From Echinometra lucunter (lineage: Eukaryota; Echinodermata; Echinoidea; Camarodonta; Echinometridae): a stretch of DNA of 64,000 nt. The notes beneath the pieces were generated by a model, which was not told the DNA's origin, did no database searches, and saw nothing but the letters and a program-made list of their open reading frames with translations. Position numbers and translations under genes: made by a program. Below are positions 1 to 15,000 of the stretch, piece after piece. The DNA lies in NCBI GenBank assembly GCA_029962745.1, contig CM057153.1, forward strand, positions 10,482,617-10,546,616. Reading direction: 5' to 3'. Numbering within the stretch: position 1 is the first letter of the stretch; the number at the start of each line of letters is the position of its first letter.

Positions 1-13
1 AAATCTTACTTAC

Positions 14-92
14 CCGTCCTTCTGGGTTCTTGTCTGGATGGTATTTCTGAGCTAATCTGAAGTAGGCTTTCCTGATGTCACTCTCCTCATGT
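14..92 (-). CDS. DNAJC13: DNAJC13 exon 31, J-domain helix II and HPD
   Basis: Residues 1301-1327. The catalytic J-domain tripeptide HPD is at 32-40, preceded by [12 protein letters not shown] (helix II) and followed by KNPEGR. The donor GTAAGT is at 8-13 and the acceptor CAG ends at 93. The exon takes one base of a split codon and ends in phase 0. The rest of the J domain is outside the window. Confidence 0.95.
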
Positions 93-3000
93 CTGTATAC
101 AACAAAAGAATCATAAAAGGATTATATAATAATTGTAATGATTTGTGAAGAGCCAAACAAACCTTACGAAATGTAACAAAATATTACTTCAGATAAAATT
201 TATCAAAAGACTTTCAGAAAAAATAAATGATAAAAATAAGTAAAAAAAAAAATAAAAAGGAAATGGAGCTGGTCACCCTCAACCTAATAAATATGCTAGA
301 TGTGCAAATGTGAATTAAGCTTTTCAGTGAATATGATTTCAAGCAAGTCTCTACTTTATTTACTTACTGGAAGCATAATAGATGGGTCAGAAATCAAGCA
401 ATTCGCTCATGTGGACGGAACACTGCATTCACAAATTCTGTTAATTGTAAAATGTTGATTTCACATACATGTATAGATGTACATACTTTCTTTGTTCAGG
501 TTTAGAAGTAGATTGTTAATGACTGAGAATGAGTGTAAATAATATTTTTCTCTAAAATTAAATCATTTTTATCATGTTATTGAATGCAGAAATACAATTC
601 AATCAAACAAATTAACGTAAGCCAGTTAATCTTGAAATTCAATTTCTGTAACAGAACTCAAGAAAGCTTTCAGTAGGCAAATGGCCTGCGATCAAGCACA
701 GCATTCAGTCAAGGAATGGCACACATAGAGCTATTCATTTCTTACCCTCCAGTTCCAGTGGAAAGTTTGAGAGTCTCGTAGGCTTCGTCCACAGACATCG
801 AAGGTGGCTTCTTCTCCACCTCCTTTTTCCATTCCTCCAAGATGTCTTTGAGTAGCTTCACCTATCAACAGACAAAGGGTACAGATTTAAGATTTGCCTC
901 AACAATTCCACGTCTTCATTCCATTGGCATTTGAGTAGCTTTACCAACAAAGAGAAAGATGGTAAAGATTTAAGATTCGCTTCATAAATTCCAGGGCCCC
1001 GTTGCATAAAACTTACCATTGATGGTAATCGGCCATCAATGGTAACGACCATGGTAACACTGCTCAACAGCCAATCAAATTCGAGGTTTCCATGGAAGTT
1101 ACCATTGATGGCAAAGCTACCACCAATGCTAAATTTCATGCAGTAGGATCCTGGTCTTCATTCTATTGGTATATTTTGTGTCTTCACCGAGACCAGAAGC
1201 AAGTAACAAACACCTATGCCCCTTTTATACATCAGTATCAATAGCTAATGTTGGTCAATACTGGCCATATGTAAAAGAGAAATAGAATGACCACCTGGCT
1301 ACCTGCTTCTCATCAGGCAATGTACAGTCACAAATGTTTATAACTACAAAAGAATAAATCTAAGACAACAAAACAGTGATCTTTACACAGTAGCAATTTT
1401 TTTTTCTTCAAAATGCATGTTCCTTCGTAACTGTATTTCAATAAAAAATACCATGCAAGTTAAACAAAAATTTAGGTTGCTACAGGTGGAGTTACAATTA
1501 TGCTAATGTGTGTGTCATGAGTACTTGCTGTTATTGTTTGATTAAAATAAAACAATAGAAGTGCAACTTTTACAAGATTTGGGGGGTTTATTTTCAATGT
1601 TTTGAATAATAGCTAATGAGGTCAGATGGTTATGTAACTACATGCTTGTTACTACACTACAAAAGAAACGGTAAAGTGGACATTAAACTAGCTTTGAATA
1701 CAGTTAACTTTCATGACTGAAGTCCAGGTGTGACTTACTGGATCATTGATAGGCCAGTCAGGGAACTTGGTGGTGTCACAGAGATGTTTGAGATAGTAGA
1801 TATTGACGAAGAGTTCCTTCTCGAGTTGTGGATAGTTGATGACGGGAATAGGACAGTACTGGTACAAGGACCTGGTGTTGCTGCGTAGCCTTGGGGAGAA
1901 GTCTGCTATATGAGCTGCAAGCTTCTCAATCATCATCCGCCTGTAGGGATTCAAGTTGAGAGGAGACTTTGTATCAATGATAAGAGAAAATACAGGTTCC
2001 AACATAACATAATACATGCATGCCTAAATAATATACCTTTCTACAGTTATCCCATTCCCTGCCACTCCCCTCTCGCTTTGTCTAGAGACCAGTTCATACC
2101 TCATCTCATTACTCCAGATAGCCTTTGGTGTATCAAACTCTCCCAGGTAGGTCTCAGCAAACTTCTCTGTGCCGTGGTTCTGCAGAAAGTGTACAATGGC
2201 TTTATGCCATTTCAATCCTACCCTCCCCTCCCCTCCCCTCCCCCTTTTTCCCTCTCCATTCCCCTCTCCCTTCTTCTGGAAACCAGTTCTTACCTCATCT
2301 CATTACTCCAGATAGCCTCTGGTGTATCAAACTCTCCAAGGTAGGTCTCAGCAAACTTCTCCGCACTGTGGTTCTCCAGGAAGTGTACCATGGCTTCGGG
2401 TAGGATGTGGCCAAGGATACTACACTGGATGATGTCTGAACCTTTGTTCTGAAATACAACATTCATATTCATCTTATTAAAGATCATGTGACTAATGAAA
2501 AAAGAAAACATAAATTTCAGAGGATTCCTCCTCCAACATATCTGTTATTCACTCATTTCAAGAGCATCCTCATGCTTTTAATATTCTATGATACTAAAGA
2601 GAAAAAGAACTACAATTTACAAGAATAATATCTTTTATTTTTTCAAATACATATTTTATTGAAACAAATCAGGAATAATATTCCTATCAAGTAATATCTT
2701 TATACAAACTCATTCTAAATCTTATGATGTTTACCTCGTCTGATCTGAAGGCTTGTCTCATGTGAGCATACTTCAAGAACCTGAAACAAAGAAAATAATA
2801 CTGGCAAATGAATTCCCAAATCTAGAAAACAATAAAGATCTTTGTTAATGCCAGCATGATTGAAGTTTTCCATTCCAAAGCATTTCTTACTTGCCCTGTT
2901 AAGTTTTGTTTTGTTTCATTTTTGTTTTTGCTGTTATTCATGCATTTCTTATTAGAGAAGAAAGAAATATCTAGACTCAGGGGGAAAGATATTGTAATAT

Positions 3001-6000
3001 TCCATGCATGTTTATATTTTGGTACAAGCACTATAACATTTCTGTTACATTAGCCAAATAATGGTGTTCTATATCACAGAGTCATTTGTCTTACCAGGCG
3101 AGTGGAAGAACATTTGCTCCTGTGTACATCATGATGAAGAAGAAGACACCACTGAGGTACAAGCGAGGGAGTTGAGGGTTGTCTTGGATGATGTTAAACA
3201 GCAGGACAGAGACCTTCTCAACCAGGATAGGGTCAAAGGTCAATAGGAGCTATGACAGGAGGATGAAAAGATCAATGTCAAATCATATGGAAAGTTAGAG
3301 GATCACTCCCGGACAAGCCCCCAAATTATCACGAGTCAGAGGTTTCAAGCCTACAAAACTACATTAACACTGAACAATGCAAGCATTTATTTGTAACTAG
3401 ATGAATGTGATTGAGTTCACTTAATTGTTATAGTAGTCATTTTTATGAGATTGAAAGCTTTTATAGTACACAGGACAAGCTTAGCATGACATTTACTCCA
3501 GGATTTATGTAGTATTTTCTCAGGGAGGTGTGAAACTTACACTGAACTTACACTAAAATGTGAATTACAGTATACATCAAATTGACCTGAAGTATTTTAG
3601 GAGTCATCGGCTGAAATTTGTAAACAAAGAGGAATGTAATTTAAAACAGCTTATCTCTTACACCAACATGAATTTACTGAAGAAGCTCACAAGTTTAAAC
3701 GGGAAGAGATAATGTATTTCACAGATCTAGAAATTACATCATACCTGAACAATGTGTGGCAAGTTAACTGCTTCTGTTAGAAGTCTCTTTGGTTTTGGCA
3801 GAGGTCGGATAATTGCACCATCTACATCCCTGCAAGATTTAATACAAACACAAACAAATGTGAGAGACTGTAATGAAACTGAGCAATCTAAGGATTATTG
3901 CTGACTTACAAATGAAAGGATCTTTAAGCAGTTTGGTGTTCAAATAGAAAAAGTGCACCATTTTGGTCATGCTGACAAATATTCCCCCCAGTGAGTTACC
4001 CCAACACAACCTGACGACCCTATTCAATGTAATTCAATATTCAGAACACTCATTCCACAGATAATGTTATGTGATAATAAGACCAATTTACTATTTTCTA
4101 TAATTTATCAGTACTAAATCAATACTTCTACAGGAAGTAAAACAGGAAGTTAAATGTTTACAAACTTCATTCTTCTTCAGAAAGTATTACTCATACATCT
4201 TCCAACTAAAACTATGACGCACTGGTCACTCTATGGTCTTCTTATCCACTACATCACTCCTTCCAGATAACTGACCCACTCCCCCAATACTGAGTAAAAG
4301 TTATGACGTACATTAGGCCGTTGGTCAAGAGCTCAAGGTTGACCAACTCCCAGTAGAGGGTTTACCCATTATAAAAGGGGTTCACTTCAGGACTCGAATC
4401 AGAGAGAGAGAGAGAACCAGAATACTTCAGAATACTTCAGACTACATCAGAGTACAGTCACCATCAGACTTACTCTTAGACTTCTGTTTGTAATACTTAT
4501 GTTCGAGTTATACATCACCTAAATAAATGTTACACCTTATCCTTTAACTTTGAATCTTCGTGTCTTCAATGTTGCTGGACGGTTGAACTAAACACTAAAA
4601 TTTGATCCCTACACGACAATAAGTTGCTGTTACATGTACTTCATGCATCCCTAACCCATTTTAACCACTGAAGTATGGCTCCACAAAACTGCAATAAATC
4701 TGTTTTCTGGTATACAAACAAAAAACAAACAGGAAGACAAAAAGGATAGAATATTCAGACATTCTAATTAGTTTTTCATGGTAAATATTGAGAAGTGAAA
4801 GTAAGTTTGGCTCTACATTTCATCAACAGTTCTGTTCCTGGAAATAAAATCAGACAAATTATGAGATCAACTGATATTATTGCCAACCTGCTTGGGAAGT
4901 AGTCACAGATCTTGATGAGCATGTTGAGGATCAGTGTGGCGAGATCACTCTCGTTCATGACTGGGGTACCTGTAGCCAGCAGGCACCACTTGAGTTGAGG
5001 AATGCTGTGGAGAGGTTTCCATCCTTCTAACCCTTGAGCCCAGCACCGTGTCTTAGCATTCAGGGAACCATCATCCCACAGGTCCTTCATCTGGATTTGA
5101 AAAAAAAAAAAAAGCCGAACAGTGATGATGAAAGGTACTTTTATTCATCACTATTCAGGTAGCTTATCAAAAGGCGCATCCATAGTTTTTCATCTGCTTC
5201 TCCACGCCCAGACATTCACATTAGCTTTCCCGACTCCCCCCCCCCCCCCGTAGCTTATCAAAAGGCGCATCCATAGTTTTTCATCTGCTTCTCCACGCCC
5301 AGGCCCAGGCATTCACATTAGCTTTCCCGACCCCCCCCCCCCCCCCCCCCCCCCCCGTTGTTATGTCTTCACAGGGACAGGAGAATAAGGAGGAATCAGT
5401 GGAAGAAAAGACGCTGAGCGGGAATCCCACTCAAGACTCCGGTAAAATTGTGCTCTGATTTACGATAACAAGCCTTATTGTGTCTCTTCATTTGAATTAA
5501 TGTCTTTTCCTTATCCTTCTCATTCACTGTTTTTATATCTTTCTTCCTGCTTTTCCCCAAGCTTTTTCCTTTTTTTTTACCTCCTCCTCCAATAAGAGCC
5601 ATTTGGCATTGCTGTTAAAACCTACATAAGAATCATTTTGTTTCTATCGCATCCTCAAAGAAATACTTTGGAATTATACAAATGTCCCCTATTCCACTTC
5701 TTGCACTACTTTCTCACCAATAATTTCAGCTCCAAAAGTTACAATATGACAATCCAGGAACCCATTCATCCACTTTTCTAAACCATGACCTATAAAATTC
5801 AAACTTTTATTCCAACTTCTCTTTCTCCTTCATCCCTAAAGGAAGCATAATCACGAATCTCACCTCACTGAAGCTGTACGGTCCTAACCTCTCCCTGGGT
5901 CCGTTCCCATAGTACCATTCCTTCTCTGTCGATACCATAGACTCTGGCGATGCTTCGATCACGTTTGTCTGAGTGGGTACAGTTGCTCTGGAGACATGCA

Positions 6001-9000
6001 AATGAGCTAAGGTCAATAGGTCAACAAGAACCTTGATACCTCCTGCATCGATGAGGAGTCGGACATTGCGAATGTTGTTCAAAAGACGGTTGAGGAATAA
6101 GACGATACGATCCCTTTCTTGCTTGTCAGTACTCTGTGAGAATAAAGACAAAAATTCAACATAACTCTATCTAGAAATCTCCAGTTGTCATAAAAATAGA
6201 AGAAAAAAAACAGGTTTCCCTTAACAAGAAGTTTTCTATAATAGATGGAGACTGCCACTCATTCAAGTTCAGTTTGGGCAATTGCCAACTCATAAAACCT
6301 ACAAATTGATAGTGATACAAATCTACTATCAATTTATCTTATGTCCAAAAGCCCACAATTTACCACTTACTGAAAGAAATCTTTTCAAATGCAATATACA
6401 AATGATATAGAGGGAAAATAGTTCACATATGTCATGGGGGCTAACCTTACCAACAAAAGAGGAAGGAAGCGTTCTACCCCACACACAACAAGCTCAATGA
6501 ATAATACACACCCTGTCAAGCATCTGGACAATATACTTGGTGTCGTTGAATGCTCCGATGACTTCATAGCACTTGCCATACACAATGGCCATGGCCTGTA
6601 GACACATGCATTTCATTGGGATCTTGGTTGTGAGAAGGAACCGGTGGTATAGATCATTGAAGAACTCGTATCTGGAAAGGTTCAGGAAAATAATGATAAG
6701 TTTTGTTATGTGGTTACATTTTGTCTTTTCCATTAAGGTTAGGACAGATGGATAAGATGTAATCATCAGCAACATTTCTTTATAATGCCAAAATTTGCTT
6801 AATCATTACCAATGGTATCATTATTAGTATCATCAATTCTTTATTTCCATCAGGATTGTTATCATTATCATCACAAACATCACCATCATCATCACCAGCA
6901 CTGCCATCCTCCTCTTCCTCCTCCTCCTCCCCATCATCAATGAATCTCATCATCATCATCACCATCATCACCACCACCATCATTACACCATAACAATTGA
7001 CTTACAACTCCGTGATGGAAGTGATATCCTAATTACTCTTATCAACTTGTAGCAGAAGTCAGAAGTACTAGTCTCATCCATATATCTTGATCTCCTCTAA
7101 GCATCCTCATCATCATCATCACCACCACCACCACTTGCTTTCTTCTCCTCCTCTTCTTCCTCTTCCTCTTCATCATCATCATCATTACTACCATCTCTAT
7201 CATCACTACACCATGGCAATGGACTTACGTTTGTGTGACAGATGCAATCTCCTACATGTAATTACTCTTGACATCTTCCAGCATGAGTCAGAAGTACTAG
7301 TCTCCTATCTTGATTTCCTCTGAGCATCCTCATCATCAACATCATCACCTTCATCTCACCAGCACTTACTTCCTCCTCCTCCTCCTCCTCTTCATCATCA
7401 TCAATATCACTATCACCATCATCATCATCATTATCATCATCATCATCATCATCATCACTACCATCTCTACCATCTCTACCATCACTACACCATGGCAATG
7501 GACTTACGATTGTTTGATAGATGGTATCTCTTCATTACTCACATCAGCTTTGAGCAGGAGTAAGAAGTACTAGTCTCCTCCTATCTTGATCTCTTCCAAG
7601 CAACCTCATAATCAACATCATCACCTTCATCATCACCACCTCTTGCTTCCTTCTCCTCCTCCTCCTCCTCCTCTTCCTCTTCCTCTTCCTCTTCCTCTTC
7701 CTCATCCTCTTCCTCATCATCATCATCATCATCACCATCACTACCATTTCTACCATCACTACACCATGACAATGGACTTACGATTGCTTGATAGATGAGA
7801 TCTCTTCATTACTCTCATCAGCTTCCAGCAGGAGTCGAAGGTAGTAGTCTCCTATCTTGATCTCCTCCGAGAGGCAGGCGTATGGGACTTCAAACTCATT
7901 GTGGTTCCAAGAGATCATGTGACTGGCCCCCAGCTCCTTGTCCACACTGAATGCCCGCATCTCGTTTTCAAGAGCTTGCCTCAACTCTTCCCTTGTCTAT
8001 AATAAAGTATAAAAGCATGGCATCACAATCTTATCCAAGTCAAGACAATGAATCACTTTGCAAATAGTTTCTTTTGAGATATTGGCAGAAGGAACATATA
8101 CTTCCAGCTTCTTAATATAATCTGAAGTACTGTCAGAAAAATGATACTTTGTGCACATTTTCAGAATGTTGCCATCTTAAGTTATGATCTTCCTCCACAG
8201 ATATCAAGTTTGTGCCACTTACATATCTTCAGTGCTGAAGTTTTATAGAGGTTTATATTCCTCTCAATACATGTAAATATTTCAGAAAATGTACAGAAAA
8301 TGTAGATATTTATTTTGCAACATGATCCATCACCAAGCATATTCTCTGGTAAATCATATAGTGAGAATAATCACACATGCCATGTTACGAGTTTATGCTA
8401 ACAGAATGTGCTAATGTATTTCCAAGTCAATACAATCTCACCTTATAATTCCATATGAGATTGGGTAGAGCATGGTCTTTGTTGAACCTGTGATCAATGG
8501 AAAATAAATTACCCACAGTTAACATTGAACATAAACAATCCTGATCTTCAAATAAACGGAGAACTATTTCACAAACCATTTTCCAGTGAAAAATTCAATA
8601 CAAATATTACTCAGAAAATAGATGACTGAAAATGGATTTGAATAGAAACACACGTATGGATAAGATGATAATTACAGGTTGGATAGAAAGGACAAGAGGA
8701 AAAAAGACTTCACTACTATTAAAATACTTACTGGTAGTAGAAGAGTTGCCAATTTGCTTCACTCTTTATCCTCTGCCTTCGTTTCCTGAGCACAATGGGT
8801 TTCTAGTCATGAAAAAATAAAAAATTTTGATGAAACCTTTGTCAATTCCAACCTACAGCTACATGAAAGCCATAACTGAAAGGCACACAAAGATTCAAAT
8901 CCATATAGCTTTACAGCAAAAATGTTCTCAAATAGAGTAAACACAATTTCAGTTTGTTTCGCATCATCACACAGTTATTGGGTTGTTACAACCTAAAGCT

Positions 9001-12000
9001 AGTTACCCATAAACTGTTTTAAATCTCAGGTTGAATCCTCAAAATTGAAGGGAATCCATAATTTCAATATAATTTTAGAGGAATGATCACAGACTTTGAA
9101 TTCTTTGAAAACCTGGTCCATGGATATTTTTGTTACGAGGAATGAGAATTCCCTGAAATTCCCTGGAGTGAAAATAGCTGTGTATTGACCATAAACATGT
9201 AGATGACAAGAATGCAATTAACGACTCTGACAAACATTATGATCTACCTATAAATGGCCAAAAAAAAAGTTTGCTGGCAATACTCAAGTTAAATGGCACA
9301 GTATCAAGATTTCAGTTAAATGTCATGCAGGCATAGAAAAGAAGATATTTCTTACCATGTTTGGCTGCTTGTTTGAATGTCACAAAGCAGTCACAAGATA
9401 GGCATGGGAGAAATGGAGAAAAAGCAACAATGTTTGAAAGGATAGAGAAGAAGAGAGCAGATTTGATTAATACATACTGGGTAGTAATTCAGAAATTAGA
9501 AGAAAATACAAGACCTTCCTGCTAAAGCACTTACACTAAGACTTTGGAAAATGAACTGTTTAGTCTGCAATTTTAGAAATTTGAAATGCATACATGTGAA
9601 TTTTCAGATTATTAAAGTCATTTTAAATGGATGTATTTGCTTCTGCATTTCCCAATTACATAAGTTGCCTTGCAAAAAGCTGAAAAATAGAGTCCTAGTT
9701 CATAAATATGAAGGAAAAAAAAACAAAACAAAACAAAAACACCCACACACTTTGGTGTTCAAGGGCTTCTGGTGGAAAATAAAGTATAGTGAAGCTGCTT
9801 GGCATATTTAAGAGAAAGCATGTTTTTGTTATTCAGAAAAGTGATCATAAAGTGATCCTTGTTTTGTTTTTCATACAGAGTTACCCAGTAGACTACTACA
9901 ACTAAGACAAATTGAGTTTGAGTTTATGCTAAATCTGTGTTATATATTAATTCAGTGGTAGCCAACACACAGTGGGTGAAGGAATTTGTTTTGCACAAGA
10001 AGACAAGTTGAACATAAACTGTATATCTATTCTCAATAAATACTACCAGAATCTTGGTTCATTGCAAAAGATCATACTATTCAATTAAACAAGGGAGAAT
10101 TTAGGATGCTTGCATTGCTTATTCACACTTGGAACATTTTTTTTTTTAAAACACAGCCAGTAGTCAAGTTTCTTCGTACAAATTATATGCACCATCCTCA
10201 CAAGCGAGAGTATGTAATTCATGTATTTTTGTTAGTAATTTTTCACAGCAAATGATATATGTATTCTACAGTTCATGGCAAGCCACAAAATGTCATGACA
10301 TTATAGCTTTGCAAGTTTTTATGACAGGAAAATGAATGAATGGTTAACAAGCTTTGAAAAAAAAGCTTTCCCTTCAGATTACATGATTGTTTTAAATGAT
10401 TTTTTTTTTTCAATGACAGATTAATTTTTGATGGATGCTTATTCTTTGCAGAGTAACTGTGGGCATTTCATTCTGCAATTCCACACAGGTCATTTTCTTT
10501 TGCTAATACACATTTTGCATGCATCACATATGGTATGTTCCAGTAAAACATTTGCCTCTTTACAGACTGTTAAGAGCATCATTTGCTAGAAAAGCCTAGA
10601 TACAGTCTAAATACAGTGATATAACTTCTTACAAAAAGATCTATTTACTAACTGAATCATTATGTAACAATCCCACCTCAAGTTTGAAATAACAAGACAC
10701 TATTAAGTACATTTTGTATTCAACACAAGCCAACACACATGAGAAAAAAACTGCATGAAATGGATTTGTGGATTACTTAGCTTTCATATGGAACACATGG
10801 AAAACAACCAAAAAGTGGTTAATATATGATATACCTATACTTTAATACATTATCATATGCATGCCCAGAGTGTGTGAAAGCAGTTTTCAGACACGTTATT
10901 CAAAGGGTGAATTTCACACTCATTCATCCAACAGTTGATAATCTCTTTCTAAAGCCCAACAACAAATTTTGCTATCCTATATGAAAAACCTCACACCAAG
11001 ACTGGAATATCTTGCCAAGCTCTCACAAGTCACAAGATGCAACAAAAGAAATTTAGCCCTCAATTTTCTATTCCCAGCCCCAAATGATGGATTTATTTGA
11101 ATATTTCACTCTTTGATTTCCATTGTCCATTCCATGTCAAAACCATTTTTCGAAACTGAACTCAGAAGATGCGCTTTTGATGAAAAATTTGTGATTTTTA
11201 TGATGCGTGAAGGATAAAGAAACAAACTGCATTCTGGGAGCAGAGCGCAAAGGAAGATACCTCATCCAACAAAAATAGAACACTCACATCTTGCTTTGCT
11301 TGCTTCTTGTTCTGAAGTCCCACCCGCTGCCTCCAATGAAGGAGGACATTCTCTATCTGGTGCCACTGGAGGTTGGACTTGTTCTTGCCCGACTGGTCCT
11401 GGGCCATCTTGAGGTTGTCCCTGATGTGGATCATGTCCCGTTCCTTCTCCGGGACCTTGTCTTCAGAGTCCAGGAATGCCAGAAGACCAGCAGGCTATAA
11501 CACAAGAAAGTTATTGGACAGTTTAGTATCTAATGTTAAACCCATTCTGGCAAGCCCTTGATCACTATTTGCTACTCTGTGCACTCCAGGGAAATGCTGG
11601 ATGAGAGATCATACATCTACATGATATAGATTTGCAAGTGATCCCTTCACCCTTTTTTGGCTTTCATTACACAAGGCATTACTCCATTTTAAAGCACTTA
11701 CCATGCACCAAGAGTAATTCTTTATTTGTGCTATCCCCAAGACCTTTTTTCTTATATCACGGTTCTCAAATTTCACTGCAGCTTATAAAAGATAAAGGAG
11801 GGATTTAGAGCATTCGGTAAAGTACATTTGTCACAAAAGAGAAGAGGAAGCTTCATTTCACTGATACGTTATATCGAACAAGGTAATGGAAGAGGACCAC
11901 CACCAATCGGTTCACTAAATATACCTGAAAAGTTTCTTTGACATGTCGAAGCCCTCTATGTTGTAAAATAAAGAGCAAGAAAAGCCTGAAAAAGAAGATG

Positions 12001-15000
12001 ACTATGTCTTGGGGTGTCTCCTCACTGGATAATTCCTCATGTTCAATCCAAAGGAGGAGGGGTGTGTCTGCCTTTGAATGAAAGATCGTGGGTTCAAATC
12101 CCACCTCTGGTGCATTAAGGCACCCCTCCCATTTCATTGATGCGGGCTTTGTTTCAGTGGAAAACACTCTGTCCCCCAGAAAGGATGTTAAATGGAGGCC
12201 CCATGTAGAGGGGAGTCACCACCTATGCATGTTAAGAACCCACTCCACTATTCAAAGAGTAGGGGGAGGGGAAACCCCTGTGTAGTGGTACACCTGCACA
12301 TGGCACATGCCAATTAGTTATATCAGAAGGAGAAACTCAAAGGTCACAGTGATTTAAGTTCACTCTTCCCATCCAAGGGGTGGCTGACGCCAAATACTTA
12401 ATATCCCAATGACCACTCACCAGGATTCTCTTCAGTAGTGCATTAGCAGTGGGGTTCCCTGTGATCCAGAGCCCTACCAGATGCCTACTCAGCTGGCGGT
12501 TAGTCAGCATGCGTGTATCCGAGCTCCCTGTGAACATGGCCACATGGAGATGCTTGGGCAGGGCTCCCTCTGCCAACGCCAGCTCCTGCATCTTGGCAGC
12601 GATCTCTGCATCTCCCTCCTACACAAAGGAATCAGCCACACCCAATAATAAGTATCGTATTTAGATGCAGATTCTCTTTTCAATGTAACTGATAGTATTA
12701 GTATTTCAATGGTATTTTAAAGCAACACATTTCAATTATATTTCTGATATTACACCCATTTCAAGGATATTTCAATTCCATGAACATCTTTTGTCCATTA
12801 TCAAAATTCAAGTGAAAGTTTTTTCTTTTTAGTTCATGCTATAAAAGTAATCAGACTGTATACCATTACAATGCTTACTTGGAATGATATTTTATCTTGT
12901 TGGAAATTATTTGACTTTATGCAACACATATTTTCCATAGACTCTTGCCCAAGTTTTCTAGGGCTTAGCACTCAAAGGGTTTAGCACTCAAAAGGGTTAA
13001 AGTAAGCTGACCTCAATGATGGCTTTCATCACTAGTCCTGCTCCTTTTACTACTGTCATGGATGGATGCTACAAGAAAAGAAGATATGAAAAATTAACTC
13101 ACATATATATCATTCCCAGTGTTGCAGGATTAATAAACAGCACTTATTATTCAGTTTTGAATACTTGTGCAATGAAATTAATAATCAATGAAATTAATCA
13201 TGTTTCAAGGGCCAAGGAGAATTATCCTGCTGGCTCAGATGTTGGCCTACCTTCTAACATCAAGTTAATTATGTATGGATATGTGAAGAGGACATTAACC
13301 AGGACTGACACTAGCAGGCAAATGAGACACACAAGCACCACAAGTGAAGGTTAACACCCCCTAATTATTTTGACCATTTAATCATACAGATAAAATGCAT
13401 ACAGACCATAACACTTAAATCCAGACCGCCAATGAAAAAGGTTCATGTGGAGTCGTGCATTAACTTACACACAACATAGGCTCTGATATATACGTGGAGG
13501 AAATTCAAGTTCAGTCACCGTAATAGTAACCTACCTGGAATAGTCTATAGAGAACACGGCCTTGCTTGGCAACTAGCTCTAAGAGTTGGTCAAACAGAGT
13601 TCCATCTGTTGTCTCACTGTACGGCGCACACAGACCAAAAGTCAGAAAGTCTAGGAGTGAGACTATCACCAAAGCACCTGTGCCTCGTAGCTGTTGAAGG
13701 AAGACAGAAGCAGAAGTGTGGGATGAAATGGAGAGACAGGTGTGGGGAAAGATGGCTCAAGCATAACCTACTTATTGTCATGTTTAAAGGAAATCCAGAA
13801 CTTTACAAGGAAACTGCTTTTCAAGAGAACCCATCTAAAAGTAATTCAAAATAGTTACAGTACACATCAGGACAAGGAAATTGAAAACAAGTTACAAAAC
13901 CCTGCATGAAGTTATAACTTTTGAGACCAAATTCGCGACGCCTGGGTATGTGGTTATGAAGTTACCGAACATTCTGTAAGTGCATGTCAGACCCAAAATT
14001 GCTCAAAAGCGTGATTTCATGTACAAATCCAATGCAAATTCTGTTTCTAGCCAAAATTCATAAATGTATCATTAATTTTACTTTTACTGATTAAACACAA
14101 TTAATTTCATGTTTTTTATGAGCGGAATAGTGTTGCCGACGATTTCCATCAAAAAAACAATAAAAAACAAAATGTCGAAAAACAAAGAAATACATAAGAA
14201 ATAATAATAATAATAATAAGAGGTTCTTAGAGACGCATAATACCATATAAATAGTCTCTATGCGTGTAGAAAGAAATTTTAAAAACAATAAAATACATAA
14301 GAAAAAAATTTTGATACCACCATTTTTTTGATGTACATTTGATAAGAATCCTAAAAAGAGTGTCTAGACCAAAATTTAGCAGTTTTGGAGTTGTATTTAC
14401 AGATTTACAGCTGAATTCTTATTTTATGCATAAATTAGCATAATTAATTTATTAAAAATAAATTAGAATAATTTCATAATAATTAACTATAATTAACATA
14501 CAATTTTGGAGATTACTTTGTGGATGACGTGCATGCTGATTTTCGTCGCGATAGCGCGATCAACAGCCGAGATCTGAGGGGGGGCCAAATAAGCCCCCCC
14601 CCCCTCCCCTGGGCTATGCAATTTCAAAATAGCCCAGGCTATATAGGGTCAAGCTTCTACATATTGTCGTTTTTCTTACCACATGTTGGGCGAACAGGTC
14701 TAGGAGACTCTCTAGGAAAGACTTGGATGAAAGCAGAGAGGACTTGTTGAGCTGTTCTGTTCTGAGCTCATAGTCATCATGCATGGGCTGAAAAAAATAC
14801 AAACAGCCAGGTTACATTTCAAAATCAAAGTCACTAACAAGTAATCCAAACATCAAGGAAAGATGCACACTTGTAACCATAGAAAAATGTTCACAAATAA
14901 TAGATTAAATCACAGTTCATGGTAATTCAGAACAATATAAGACAAAACATAAAAGCAAATATGATCATCAAAATATTAATAACATGCAAATGAACTGCAA

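Noticed and set aside
1910..2344. 144-codon plus-strand frame
   Set aside because: It is the antisense of exons 28 and 29 and the duplicated half exon.
7087..7772. Histidine-, aspartate- and arginine-rich frames
   Set aside because: Pure products of CAT and TCC microsatellites in the exon 21 minisatellite.
12085..12115. tRNA gene
   Set aside because: Only the T-arm/B-box part is tRNA-like; no acceptor stem, anticodon arm or clear A box. Called a SINE.
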